64,000 nt of DNA from Mactra quadrangularis (Eukaryota; Mollusca; Bivalvia; Venerida; Mactridae), in the NCBI GenBank assembly GCA_025267735.1, contig CM046311.1:20117020-20181019 (forward strand), read 5' to 3'. Made by a program: the position numbers and the translations under genes. Positions 49,801 to 62,800 of this stretch are shown one piece after another. Positions within the stretch are counted from its first letter, which is position 1. Every line of letters starts with the position of its first letter. The notes below the pieces were generated by a model. The model was not told the DNA's origin, searched no databases, and saw only the letters and a list, made by a program, of their open reading frames with translations.

Positions 49801-50212
49801 AGCTAAATAAGCAGCCTGGAGAAGACTCAAAGCCAGGACCCCTCACTTACAAGGCAAGTGCTCTCCGGACCAATCTTCCAGTTAAAAACTAGACTTTGCA
49901 CAACCTATCATCCAGACTATAAACATTGATACTTTAGAGAGAAAAGCTTCTCTGGTTGACAACAGAGATGCTAGATGTTTTTATAAGTAAAGTATGACAA
50001 AAAATTAAATTAAGTACAAATTACCACATTACTACTGTTTTCCTTGACTTATAAACTGTGATTCACAATATAAATGTCACACTTATGAGAGCACCCATTT
50101 TCAAAAATATAAATTACCAAATCAATATTGTAAATATCGTCTATCTCAATTCTCAACAAAATGTCATCATGTATACAAAGTCTCTGTTCAAATATTCTAA
50201 TACAATATTTAG

Positions 50213-50420
50213 AGGATATTTGTTTATTTCTGTGTAAGATCGATTTTTATTTCACAAGTGAGCTAAGGATGCAATATTTTCTCGAGTGGGGTAGCCAAGA
50301 GTGAAAATATAATATTCTTGGCTCAGAAGTAAAATAAATAGATCTTACACTGAAAAAAACAACTTTTCTGTTTATTAGATGCTTCAAACTGGCTTTTTTA
50401 AAGTTTAAGTATGATATGTC
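50213..50420. repeat. Palindromic interspersed repeat, copy 1
   Basis: GATCGATTTTTATTTCACAA and GTGAGCTAAGGATGCAATAT are mirrored around the centre by AGTGAAAATATAATATTCTT and AGTAAAATAAATAGATC. It then continues AACTGGCTTTTTTAAAGTTT. It lies between FAM78 and the NUP214 stop, so may be in the NUP214 3' UTR. Confidence 0.55.
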
Positions 50421-50845
50421 ATCAGAACGGCATATCCAAACAGTGAAAAATTACAAATTTATTTTTTTTGCTTCAAAACCGTGGAATATCAATTTTTCAC
50501 CGATAAATCCCGGTATTCCACTGGAAAGCATATAATAAACTGTTCTATTTAAATCAGTGGGATTAATGTTAACGCCACTGACAGTTTAACAAAATTACAC
50601 AATATCATTATTGTATCAAATATCATGTAATAATTACAACCACAACAAAATAATGCAACATGATTGGTGAAAAAAAATCAATCAATGACTCAACAAGTGT
50701 TTTCACTGTTAAATGACTCCTTCATCATTTATGCAAATTTGATCAGTAAATGACATTCATTTGTCAGTAAAATCAGAAACGAGGTATAAATCCATTCCAG
50801 GATTCAATGTTAGTATCTCTCTCTGTATGTAAAACATGTAACTTT

Positions 50846-53800
50846 CTATCCTCTATAACCAGTGAAGGATGGACTTGATCTGAAAAAAAACCCAAAAATA
50901 CATCAGAATATATTCTTAGTTCCACTAAGGGCCAAGATTTTATTAAAATACTTAATTGGATAAAAGTAAAAAAATAAAATAAAATGCGGCCAATTAGAGT
51001 ATTTCATTTTTTCTACTATGAAAAATTTGCATATTTTTAAAAAACTTTTTTGTCTTTTTCGAAGTTTTTCCGCCATTAGCAGAATAGGTGAATTACACCA
51101 GAAACCCTGTAATCATTTAGGATCTAACAAATATACAAATCAAAAGCACACACATCAGTAAATACAAATTTATCTAAGTAGAATGGTGAAGCTAGTTCTT
51201 ACAACATATACCAGTTACTCTCAACTCTGAGACCACATTGAGGGGTCCTGGGTTCAATTCCTGGGCAGGCATACTTTCGCCGAGTTTGATCATGAAATAA
51301 CTACTACTTTAACTTCCATTCTCACTCCTACCAGTGATTCTAAATCATGTAAAGCAGTTGTAAGTCACTGACAGAAGTATGGGCCTAGTAGTTGGGTAAC
51401 AGCTAAATCCAGAGATTTAGCCTTTCCAGGAAAGATGAGTGGGTAGACTGACTGCCATAATATGATTTTTACATTGTGTTGCTACATTGTTACACCCAAC
51501 CCTAAAAAATATCACTCTCAAGTCAGCTTTCAAGAGACCAAATCATCATAAGGTGTATTTTGAGTTAAAATATGGTAATATTTTTGTTGGTATGATGTGG
51601 TCACCAAGTACTAAGCAATAAAGATACAAAATGTGTGGGTTTGCATGAGATATGAACCAAAGTGAAACAGGCCTTTATATTGTACTTGTCTATCTTATGT
51701 CATAACTGTTCTGCTATGCCTTCACCATATTATCATACAATGTATTTTCAAACAAATATAAACAAACTATAGTAGTACAATGTAGTTTTTAGGCCACAAC
51801 AAGTTGATCAAATGTTCTATGGATTCGCTTCCTTAATTTTGACAGTTTTTACAAAAAAATATTTTTATTTCCTTGCTCGCTCATAAAAATTTGGTCAAAC
51901 CACCATATAAAGCAAGTGAATAAAGACTTTTTTAAATTTTTTTTCTTCGCTCTCTCGCCCCATTTTTTTTCCTAGAAAAATCCATAGAACAAATGATCAA
52001 CTTGTTGTGGCCTTAAGTATAAAATAGACAAAGATATTATTATTATATTTACAGCAAAAATATTCTATGAATAACAATACTTACCCAAATGTACTACCAC
52101 CAGTATTTCCAAATGCTGAAATTATATAATATAATATAATACAAGAAATATAATGTGGAAACCACATTAAAGCTGGCTTTAAAAATGTTAACTAAAAATT
52201 ACAAAGGGAAATAATCCATAATAAAGCAAGGTAGAGTTGTGGTCACTTTCTAATTCTGTTCATCACATGGTATGTTATCATTGTATGAAGTTTCATAAAG
52301 ATCTAACAATAAATGGCAGAAATATAGGGTAAATAAAAACCTAATGCAATTGTTAACGACATTGAACACCTGCCTGCCTGCCTGCCTGCCTGAAAACAAG
52401 GCCGAAATTTGTTATAGGGTCAATAACACATATTGGCCCCAGTCCAGTAACAAATTTCTGTGATGTAATTGGTTGATAAAACAGGGACAATATCAGTAAC
52501 AATTACTTGTATAGCATAAAATGACAGTCATTTTGTTTCTGAATGCGTTCAAACCCAATTTACAATTAATCCTTCTCTCCAGAGATCAAAAGCAGTCATT
52601 TATATCTTTGACATAGTGGAGTCTTGCTCATAACAGAACTTTCCCGGCACGAGTCATTTTTAGCCAACAATGTTGAGTAGGTAGACTCACTGCCATGATA
52701 TAACCTATACAATGTGTTGCTATGGCAATAAACCAAACCTCCACTCTCCCTCCCCACAAAATAAGAGCTATATAAAGTCTGACAATATAAACCTGAGCTC
52801 GACCTTAACACAAGAATATATTAAACTTGGTATTTACTGTCTATTTTTGTCTTCGTATGTAAATCACGCTATATTAGAAGCTTTCAGCAAAATACAGGTT
52901 CTGAACTATTAATTTTGTTTGCATATGAATAAATACTTTGAATCTGTGCCATAGTAATGCAGACTTACTTGTTTCTCCCATAAACGAACAAATCCAAAAT
53001 TAAAAGTACAATAATTTTCCATGTTTACAAAATTGATTGATAGTCACATAGGTTGTTATAAACATGTGAATATCGTATACACACAAATGGAAACTCACGA
53101 TTTAAAGTAAGTGAAGAGCGTAATTATCATAATAAGGTAGTTCAAGTTCAAGCTCAGGCTAATATTGTCACACTATACATACCTGGTGTATTAATTTGTT
53201 GTCCTAAAGCACCAAATGTTGGGGCATCATTAGATTGTGCTAAAGCTCCAAATGTAGGACTTCCTGCAGCAGCAAACCTATAATCATACAAAAACATTGT
53301 ATACAGTGTCCATCAAAAGTTCTTGAAAAATGAAACTTTGATACAAAAAATGTAATGTAGAAACCATACTAAAGCTGGATTTAAAAACCTTAACGCAAAA
53401 ATTACAAAGGGAAATAATCCATAATAAAGACAGGTAGAGTTGTGGTTATTTTCTAATTCTGTTCATCACATGGTATGTTATCATTGTATAAAGTTTTATA
53501 AAGATCTGACATTAAATGGCAGAAATATAGGGTAAAAATTTTTTTAAAGCAATTGTTAATGACACAAGATGCCCGCTCACCCACCAGATAACCTACCGCC
53601 CGTGTTTTGCCAAACTATTAGCCAATTTTTTTCATTGAAAAATTCGGCTAAAAAACTAATCACATATAGAGCAAATAATTTAACAATAACTTGGGCTTAT
53701 TCATGTAACATAGTTTGAATAATATGTAATGATAAACTAAAGTCCAGTTTATCTTTAAAACTGTCTAAGTAAGAATAATTTCACAGTGATTGAATACACA

Positions 53801-56800
53801 CTATCACAATATCACTTGTGTAAGACAAAGAACTTGAAGTCACGGTGAAATTCTTCATATTTCGACAGTTGAGAATAAACAAACTACAATTAATGCTGAT
53901 ATAGGAACATGATAAGGCGACTCTTTGGAGGCAATTTTTGTACCTAACTCTGTATCCAGTAAGGCAGTAGTCAGCCACTGACAAGGTTATGTGTTTAGTG
54001 TTAAGCTAAAAGCTATGGTCAAGTGTTCTAAGCCTTTCCAGAGACATCAATATGAATGTAAAAATGTTGAAATGCGGCATAAACCATCATACATTACTTC
54101 TTATAAATTTTTTTTTGATGAGTACTCCTTTGGTTGATAATCAGGGCAGTTTGGTAACAGGCTTCTTCCAGAAAATCCAGCAGAGCCTGTGGTACCAGCA
54201 GCAGGGGTTGATCCAAAAGTTTCAATGAAATCAACTTACCCAGCAAATCCAGCAGAGCCTGTGGTACCAGCAGCACGGGTTGACCCAAAAGTTTCATTAA
54301 AATAAACTTACCCAGAAAATCCAGCAGAGCCTGTGGTACCAGAGGCAGGGGTTGATCCAAAAGTTTCAATAAAATAAACTTACCCAGCAAATCCAGCAGA
54401 GCCTGTGGTACCAGCAGCAGGGGTTGATCCAAAAGTTGCGGTATTTGTTGGTGAACCAAATGTTGGTATAGAACCAAAGCCTCCAGAAGCAGTATTACTA
54501 CCAAATGTTGGTGCAGCACCAAATGAAGGAGATGATCCAAAAGCCGGGGCTCCCCCAAACCCTGGACTTCCACCAAACGATGGTGGGGCACCAAAACCAC
54601 CTGAAATATATAAGTCAAGTCAGGTCAAGTCAAATATTACTTTACTGTTGGTAAGAATAAATCAATAATACAAACATAAGCTATGTATAGCTTTTGACCG
54701 ACATACAGAATATAAGTGACATACATAAGAACAATAGTTAAATTATAATAGATGTAAGTATCAAAATTGGATAACACGAATAATTAAATTGACTAGCAGG
54801 CTATGTTTAAATATGTACATATTTAAACTAGAAAAACAGCAACTATAAAACATTTGAACAGAAGCTACAAACACAGCTGTCGCCCTCCCAGGATGCTACC
54901 AGACTCCTGAACTGGTTTTCATTACTTTGTTCTCTAATACAGAGGATATTAGTTTATTTTGGTGTAAGACCGATTTCTATTTCACGAGTGAGCTAAGGAT
55001 GCAATATTTCCTGGAGTGGCATAGCCACGAGTGAAAATATAATATCATTAGCTCACGAGTGAAATAAATAGATCTTAAACTGAATTAAACTAATTTTCTG
55101 GTTATTATATATATTATTATGCTTTTAACTGGCTTTTTTAAAGTTTAAGTATGGTATGTCATCAGAACGGTGCATACCAATCTCCGTGCACAGATACCCT
55201 GTAGACCGCTGTCGTACAGGATCTCTACTGTCTCCATGGAAGGTCACGTCGAGATGAACTTTGTGTCGACCGACCAATGCGTAGCTTTCATCTAGACAAA
55301 ACACTAATAATAACACTTTGATTTCGTAATTCCTATTTTTAGACCAAGATTTGCAAGATAATTTAACATCGGTATTATTCACAGTCTGCGATTGGACGGC
55401 TCATTTCAAATTGCGTGACGTAGACAATGTAAACAAGTTACGTATCATAACAATTACGTCATTAATATAATGATGAGAAAAGGTCACCACATATAATTGT
55501 GACTGTATCGTGATCTAAGTAAAACTATAAACTAACACAGAAACAAAAAATACCAACCTGCAGAAGGTGGTTGTGGAGAACCAAATCCTGTAGAAGCCAC
55601 ACCCGCTCCTCCACTGAAAGCTCCACCCCCTGAAAAACCACCGCCCCCAGAGGTACTAGCACCAGAGCCAAATGATTGCACTGAATTAGAACCAAATAAT
55701 CCTGAGGCTGAAAGTACAGTAAAATGTTGTTATATTAATATGCAACAAATTCCTGTGTAATATACCTTATCAGTTCTGTTACCATAGTAACTATAGTTTA
55801 AGCCACAACAAGTTGATAAAGTGTTCCACAGACTTTTCTGGAAAAAAATGGGGCTAGCGAGTGAAGAAATTTAAAAAAAAAATCTTCATTCAGTCGCTTC
55901 AATTAGCAACCATGTACCTCTCATTACTGGTATCTGATTGTTGACCAAAACTTTAATATAATATAATGTGACATATGATCAGTTTGACCAAAATTTTATG
56001 AGCGAGCAAGGAAATAAATTTTTTTTTGTAAAAACCATCAAAATTTCGGTGCAAGCAAATCCATAGAACATATGATCAACTTGTTGTGGCCTTATCTAAC
56101 AATCAATAAACAAGAGGGTCCACCGGACCCCTCATCCGAGAACTAGACCTTAAGGTCACCTGACATAAGTTTAAATGACAATTTCAATTCAGCTATATTT
56201 TTGAAGAACAATTTGAAAAAGATTTTTAACATTTTCTGAATTAAATATGTAGACCCTAGGGCTTAGGTCATTATTGACCCAAGGGGCGAAATAACACAAT
56301 TCTTGAATAGGACCTTCAGGTGATGGTATATGCAGAATTCAACACTGACTGTTTTTACCAAGGATCCAGAATGAAATCCCTAATCAGTTATTCAGAGATT
56401 ACTCCTTAACAAAAGGGATTCCTTCAATAATAGACAAAAAATAAGGTACAGATTTAAGTTACAAATTGTGGTAAACAATAGGAACTTTAATTCATGTGAG
56501 AACAGGACAAATTTTAGGGGTCCAGAAGGAACCCATAGCTAAGCATCACTGGAAGTGCTCCCATGTTTTGGGGATTCTTGGAATCCAAGGACATTGTAAG
56601 TGTCAAACCATGTGCATGCTAAATTTGTTATATGTATGCTTTATGGTTTTAGACAAGAAGACTTTTCAAGAAATTGTTGACAACAGACACACGCAAGAAC
56701 AAACACTGGCCAGACATCCCTTCACAATAGCTTACCTTGAGCACTTTGTACCAATAATTAAACCCTATACAAGGCTCGAATGTAACAAAAATTTGGACTT

Positions 56801-59800
56801 GCTAATTTTTTGGGAGTTGATTTTATTTCAACTCGCAAAATGAAAAAAATCACTGGCATTATTTTCTCCAAATTTTAATGGCAAACAGAATTACTATTCA
56901 TATATGCAATATAAAAACAACATAGTACTATATCTAACTAGTGATAAAACAAAGGCATAATTGACAATGAATATCAAAAATTGTTTAGGGTGAATCTTCC
57001 ATTAATACTATCAAGCTATCTGGCCTTTTCAATGCTGATTTGAGTCTCATTAGTTTAGATAGTAATTTTGTTTGCCAATTTCAACTCGCAAAAATTTGCG
57101 AGTTAAAATAAAAGTTTCTCACATTTGTCAAAATCCACTTGCATTATGCAAGTATGCGAGCTTAAATTCAATGCTTCCCTTATACATACCTGGTTGTGAA
57201 GCTCCAAATGTTTGTGATGAACCAAAGACATTAGTATTAGATTTCTCTGCAGATGGTTTACCACCTAAACCACTCAATAAACCACCACCACTCTCATTAC
57301 TAGTATCTGATTGTTGACCAAAACTATAATATAATGTGACATTTCATATGATATATTATTATATATCTAATAAATCTAACCAAATGGCAATCTGCATTTG
57401 AACAATGTGAACGTTAAACATATTCCCGGATTAAATCCAAAAAAATAATTATATATTATTTTTATATAGGACGGTTGGGTACATGTGCACTTAACCATGC
57501 TAGTCTGGTTTGTTGGTGATGATGATAATGATGATTATTTCAAAGTAAACAAAAGATATATAATAAACAGTTTCTTTACACTTGTATTTTGTTTCATTTT
57601 TTTCTTTTTATCTTTTCATAGCAAACATTAATGCAGACACATTTGGCTTAACATTTTATTGTATATTTATAATAAAAATAAATATTTATGATAGAACATA
57701 GTTGACATTTAATGATAAACTGTATATTAGTAGTAAAACTAAAAACGACAAGTCAATAAAGGTTGTTTAAGTATATATTCCAAAATGTAAGAAATTAACA
57801 ATTTGTAAAGAAACTTTTGGACCCCAGTGTATAATATAATATATATAATACTAGAACTCAGTCACATGTGTCCACTGACAAAAAGTCTAACAACGAAACT
57901 GACTGACTTATTTGTGTTAAACGACCGGGTCAAATAAATCTAATTTGGCAAAAATCGTTAAAAATCGGTAATCAAAAATATACGTCGCCTCAATGTCTAT
58001 CACCTAAACTCGTATGTCAGGCTCTAAAAATCAATAATTAACAGTCATAAATACTGTAAGATAAGGGGGTAGTGGGAACAATCAACAAAGTGACACTAAT
58101 ACTATCCAATTATAATGTAATTACATAATACACGCCGAACAATTAGTCCCGTATCGGGGTCAATTAAAACATCCGTTCTGACCGTTCTATCACCGTAGAA
58201 GGTAATCATTTCCCAAAACATTTCTAGAGACTGCTAATTTGACTTCTTATACGTGCATAGAACGTGTAAAATAATATTTATTTAAAATACGAACACAGAA
58301 ACAATTTGTTCATTTAAACAAAGAAAGGTCAATTTTGAGGACATTATAAACACGTTTTCCGAAAATAGCGTCACGTTCTACTTTCAATTTTAACAAGGCC
58401 AACATTTTTACGCATGAATATTGCAGCGCTTGTTAGAACAAAGAAGTAGCTTATGTGTTGACGATTATCACTACTAATTATCATTAATTGTTTAAATTTC
58501 ACTGTTTCAAATTTAACAGCCTTTACTCTGATGACCTAAATATATTGATTGTTACAATGGCGAAAATTCCGGAAAATGCCCGGATTTTAACATGTACGTA
58601 AACAAAAACGACTGTTTCGCAGTTTTACTTAATTAAATATATAATTGCAATTTGAACCTGAATTTAGGATGTTAAGAAGAAAGAAAATCTATATTCCCAT
58701 CATTTGTATGTATTTGACGACATTTGAATGAAAATCCATCAGTCAAAATCGTCCCGTTGACAGATGAATGTTCTACGAAAATGACGAATTTTAGAATGTC
58801 AGGACGGTTTCAACGTCGTAATCAACATTTGTCTTAAGAGACCATTGTCTTAAACGACCACTTTTTGTCTCTCCCTTGGATGGTCGCTTAACACAAGATC
58901 CACTGTATTTTGATCACTGCACTTCTTTTCTATGAGATCTGTCTGCCTGTTTACTAAACAGGGTTTAGTTTCAAGTCAGTAGTTTGAACAGTATTAGACT
59001 TATACTCCAGACAAGAAAATGCAACAAAGGGCAATAACTCCCAAAGTATGAAGCAGAGAGTTACGGTTCTTGGGCATTGCACTTTTTCCACTATGTGATC
59101 TATCCACCTGTAAAATATCAATTCAGTAGCTTGAATACTATTGGATCTATGCTTGGGACAAAAAAATGCAACCAAGGACAATAACTCCCAAATTATGAAG
59201 GAGAGGGTTATGGTTCTTAACCACTGCACATCTTTTGGTGGTCTTAAAGTAAGGACCAAATTTACGATTTTTTACGATTTCTTAAGATTACGATTTTTGA
59301 TAATACACCTTAAAATTCGTAAGTCTGAGTTAAGATTTCGTTATGATTTAAAACGGTCCTTAGACCATTGATAATATGCACCCTTGATCTATTGGCCTTA
59401 TGCTCCAGACATAAAAAAAACTTAAAGACTTATAATGGTCTAAAAACACTAACCTTGCAGGTTGTCCAAATCCACCAAATGAGGGTTTACCAAAACCAGA
59501 CATAGAAGTTTGACCAAAACCAAATCCAGTGCTAGAAGTTGATCCAGAACTTGGTTGTGTTGAACCAAATAAACCAGAAGATGAAGATTGACCTTGACCA
59601 AATAGGCCACCAGATGTTGAACTTGAGACTTGACCAAACAAACCTCCAGTTGAAGGGGTGCTGGTTCCCTGTCCAAACAAGCCTCCAGATGAGGGAGTGC
59701 TGGTACCCTGTCCAAACAAGCCACCAGATGATGGAGTGCTGGTACCCTGCCCAAACAAGCCACCAGATGACGGAGTGCTGGTACCCTGCCCAAACAAGCC

Positions 59801-62800
59801 ACCAGATGATGGAGTGCTGGTACCCTGCCCAAACAAGCCTCCAGATGACGGAGTGCTGGTACCCTGCCCAAACAAGCCTCCAGATGACGAAGAACTGGTA
59901 CTCTGCCCAAACAAGCCTCCAGATGATGGAGTGCTGGTACCCTGCCCAAATAAGCCTCCAGTTGAAGGGGTGCTGGTACCTTGTCCAAACAAGCCTCCTG
60001 ATGTAGAAGAGCTGGTACCCTGTCCAAACAAACCCCCTGATGTAGAAGAGCTGGTACCCTGTCCAAACAAACTTCCAGATGTGCTGGTACCTTGGCCAAA
60101 CAAGACTCCAGACGATGATGCACTGGTACCCTGCCCAAACAAGTTTCCAGATGGAGTTGGTGTGGATCCCTGTCCAAACAGGCCTCCAGTGGTAGAAGTG
60201 TTTGCTCCAGATACAAGCCCTGCAGTAGCTGTTGTAACAGTGGCTTTTTCAGACGAAGTTGACAAAATTGGAGTGGATGTCGTTGATACAGCAGATGAGG
60301 TTTGACCAAATAATGTTGAAGTTGTTGAGCTAGTAGTGGCAGTACTAGCAGAAGTACTGACAGCACTGGAAGTGTTAGACTTTCCAAATATCCCTCCAGT
60401 AAATAAACCTGATTCTTGTTGTGCACTAGGTGCAGCAGACGTAGAGATATCAGACGTACTTGACACAGTGTCTGATTCCGTAGCTGATGTTAAAGCTGGA
60501 AATGAAAACCCTAAACTACTTGTAGCAGTTTGACCAAAGAAACTTGATCCTCCTGAAATGGTTTGACCAAATATACCTGGAGCGCTTGAGCTTGAACTAG
60601 TCTGGCCAAACAATCCTGTTGAACTAGTAGCAGTCTGACCAAACAATCCAGTAGTGGTTGTATTTGAACCAGATGTCAGAGAACTGGTGGTAAAAGACAT
60701 GGTAGGAGCACTAGAAGGTTTGGCTTGTGTGGTAACGGTGCTTCTGGTGCTGGTGTCAGGCATACCAGCATCAGAGGGCTGGGCAATGGGTGATTTACTA
60801 AGAAGAGTTGAGGCAGAAGGTGGAGGTGTTGATGTTGTAGTGTCACCTGATGTAGTTGTACTGGTTGCCACGGTAACTGGTACACCCGCACTTGATGCCT
60901 GTGTTATAGGAGGCTTTACTGCTGAAATATATATATCTAATAAATAACCAGTCAGAATGCTGTCAGGTTAAGCTAGGAGTTGTCTGATGGGAGTAGAAAA
61001 AACCAGCTGTTCTTTCAAGCAAATAAAGTACATCATAATTCTAGAATTTAATTACATGTAATACTAATTTATTTTAGCTTCATTGTGAAACAAGTTCTTA
61101 CAATTTAGACTGTTTACTTTAAAGAGTCCACTTCACAGTCCTCCAGTACTGAGATAGTAAGATGAAGTTTCTTGCTCAAGAAAACAACAAGGTAGGTTTT
61201 GAATGGGATTGGAAGATAGGAACCAAAGCAGTGTTGGCTATCCAATAATTACCAGTCTAACAACGTAATGACTTAGCCACACCCTCCTCATGAATTCATA
61301 GGTCTGTCAATCCTCAACTTTTGGTAAAACAAAAGTAACTAAATAAAACATCTACAAACTAATATGTCAGTGAGTATTATAGAACTAAGAAAGGGCAGTG
61401 AGGTAGACAAAAGAGGCCCCACCAAAAGACTGATGTTCAAAGTAACTGCATAGGAAGGAAAAATAAAGGGCTGGATGTATCAGAGATATGTTTAAAAACT
61501 TATTTTTGTATAAAGAGTATCAATACAGGGCTTGGTGACTCGGATGATTGATGTTTAAAGTATTTTTTTCTGCATAGGGGAGCAAAATAAAAGCTGTCAG
61601 TAAAGACAGCATGCTTGACTAAGTAAGTACGTGTCACATGAGATGTGTTTGATAGTAAGGAACATATTTAAAGTTTAAAATTGATACCTATAAGAATAAA
61701 ACAGATACAGAAAATTTTTATTTTTTAAAGAAAATTCTATGTTCAAGGGGAGATAGTTCTGAAAAAAAAATGTGTTAGGAGTTATGAACCTTGTCACATG
61801 AGATGTGGTTGATAATAAGGAACATATATTTTACTGCACAAAAACTTTAATCAGAAATGTGGACGTGGATGCCGACACTAGGGAGAGTAGGAGAGCTCTG
61901 CATTTACTTCGTAAAGTCGAGTTAAAAGCAGGAAGGAGAGACGAAGGGCATCACCCTGTTGTTCTGCTTTTGAGTAATCACAAAATATATTTACCAGTTT
62001 CAGCTTTCTTTTCAACATTCTTCTCAGAGGTCACAGCATCTTTAGACTGTGTATCATTTTTTATAGTAGACTGGTTACTTTTTGCACCAAAACTTGGTGT
62101 ACCAGCACCTAAGGAAAAGTTGAAACCAGTCTGAGAATTAGACTGGCTTCCAAATGTTGATACAGTCGAAGATGTAGGATTGAATACAAATGGTATAGAT
62201 GTTTGAACATCTGTGGGTGTTTTAGGTACTGTACTGGATGATGTGGCACCAAATTGTATAGATTCTGAAATATTAAAACGATAATTTTTTAAAATTTATA
62301 CTGGGTTTTAACAATGTGTCAACACACATTGTTTATTTTTCTGGACCCATGTCTATAACCAGTACACACCTACCCTTCAACAGGGCTGAAAACTTCTCTG
62401 TCTACTATATCAATGGAGGAAATGGTTACTGGTATAACCTCCCGGGTGGGATTCGAACCCTTACCTCCTTCAAAACACTAGATTCGAAATCTCGGTGCAC
62501 TAACAATGGCGCTACTAACTGTACTACCTTCCCGCGTTTAAAACAATCATCATAAGGTACAAAGGTTATAAAATTTGAGAACAAACTTCAAACTCAAAAC
62601 CTGAGTTTTCTGCTGCCCAAAAATCTCTGTGAACTATATTCTATAGACTGTTGAATTAGAATCTTCTGACATTGCACAGAGGTCACATTTAGATGACCTT
62701 TGTGTAGACCAACCAATGCATGGCTTTTTTTCTAGAAGATACAGCATTAATAGCATTATAATAGACCTAATCCGGAATTCAAATTTATGGGGTTTTCTGT

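Noticed and set aside
54094..54618. 174-codon minus-strand frame
   Set aside because: An alternative frame through the NUP214 exon and its 72-bp repeats; the FG frame is the coding one.
59449..60533. Long antisense open frames opposite the NUP214 FG exon
   Set aside because: They translate the 39-bp coding repeat in other frames or strands. Low-complexity repeats with a period divisible by three stay open by construction.
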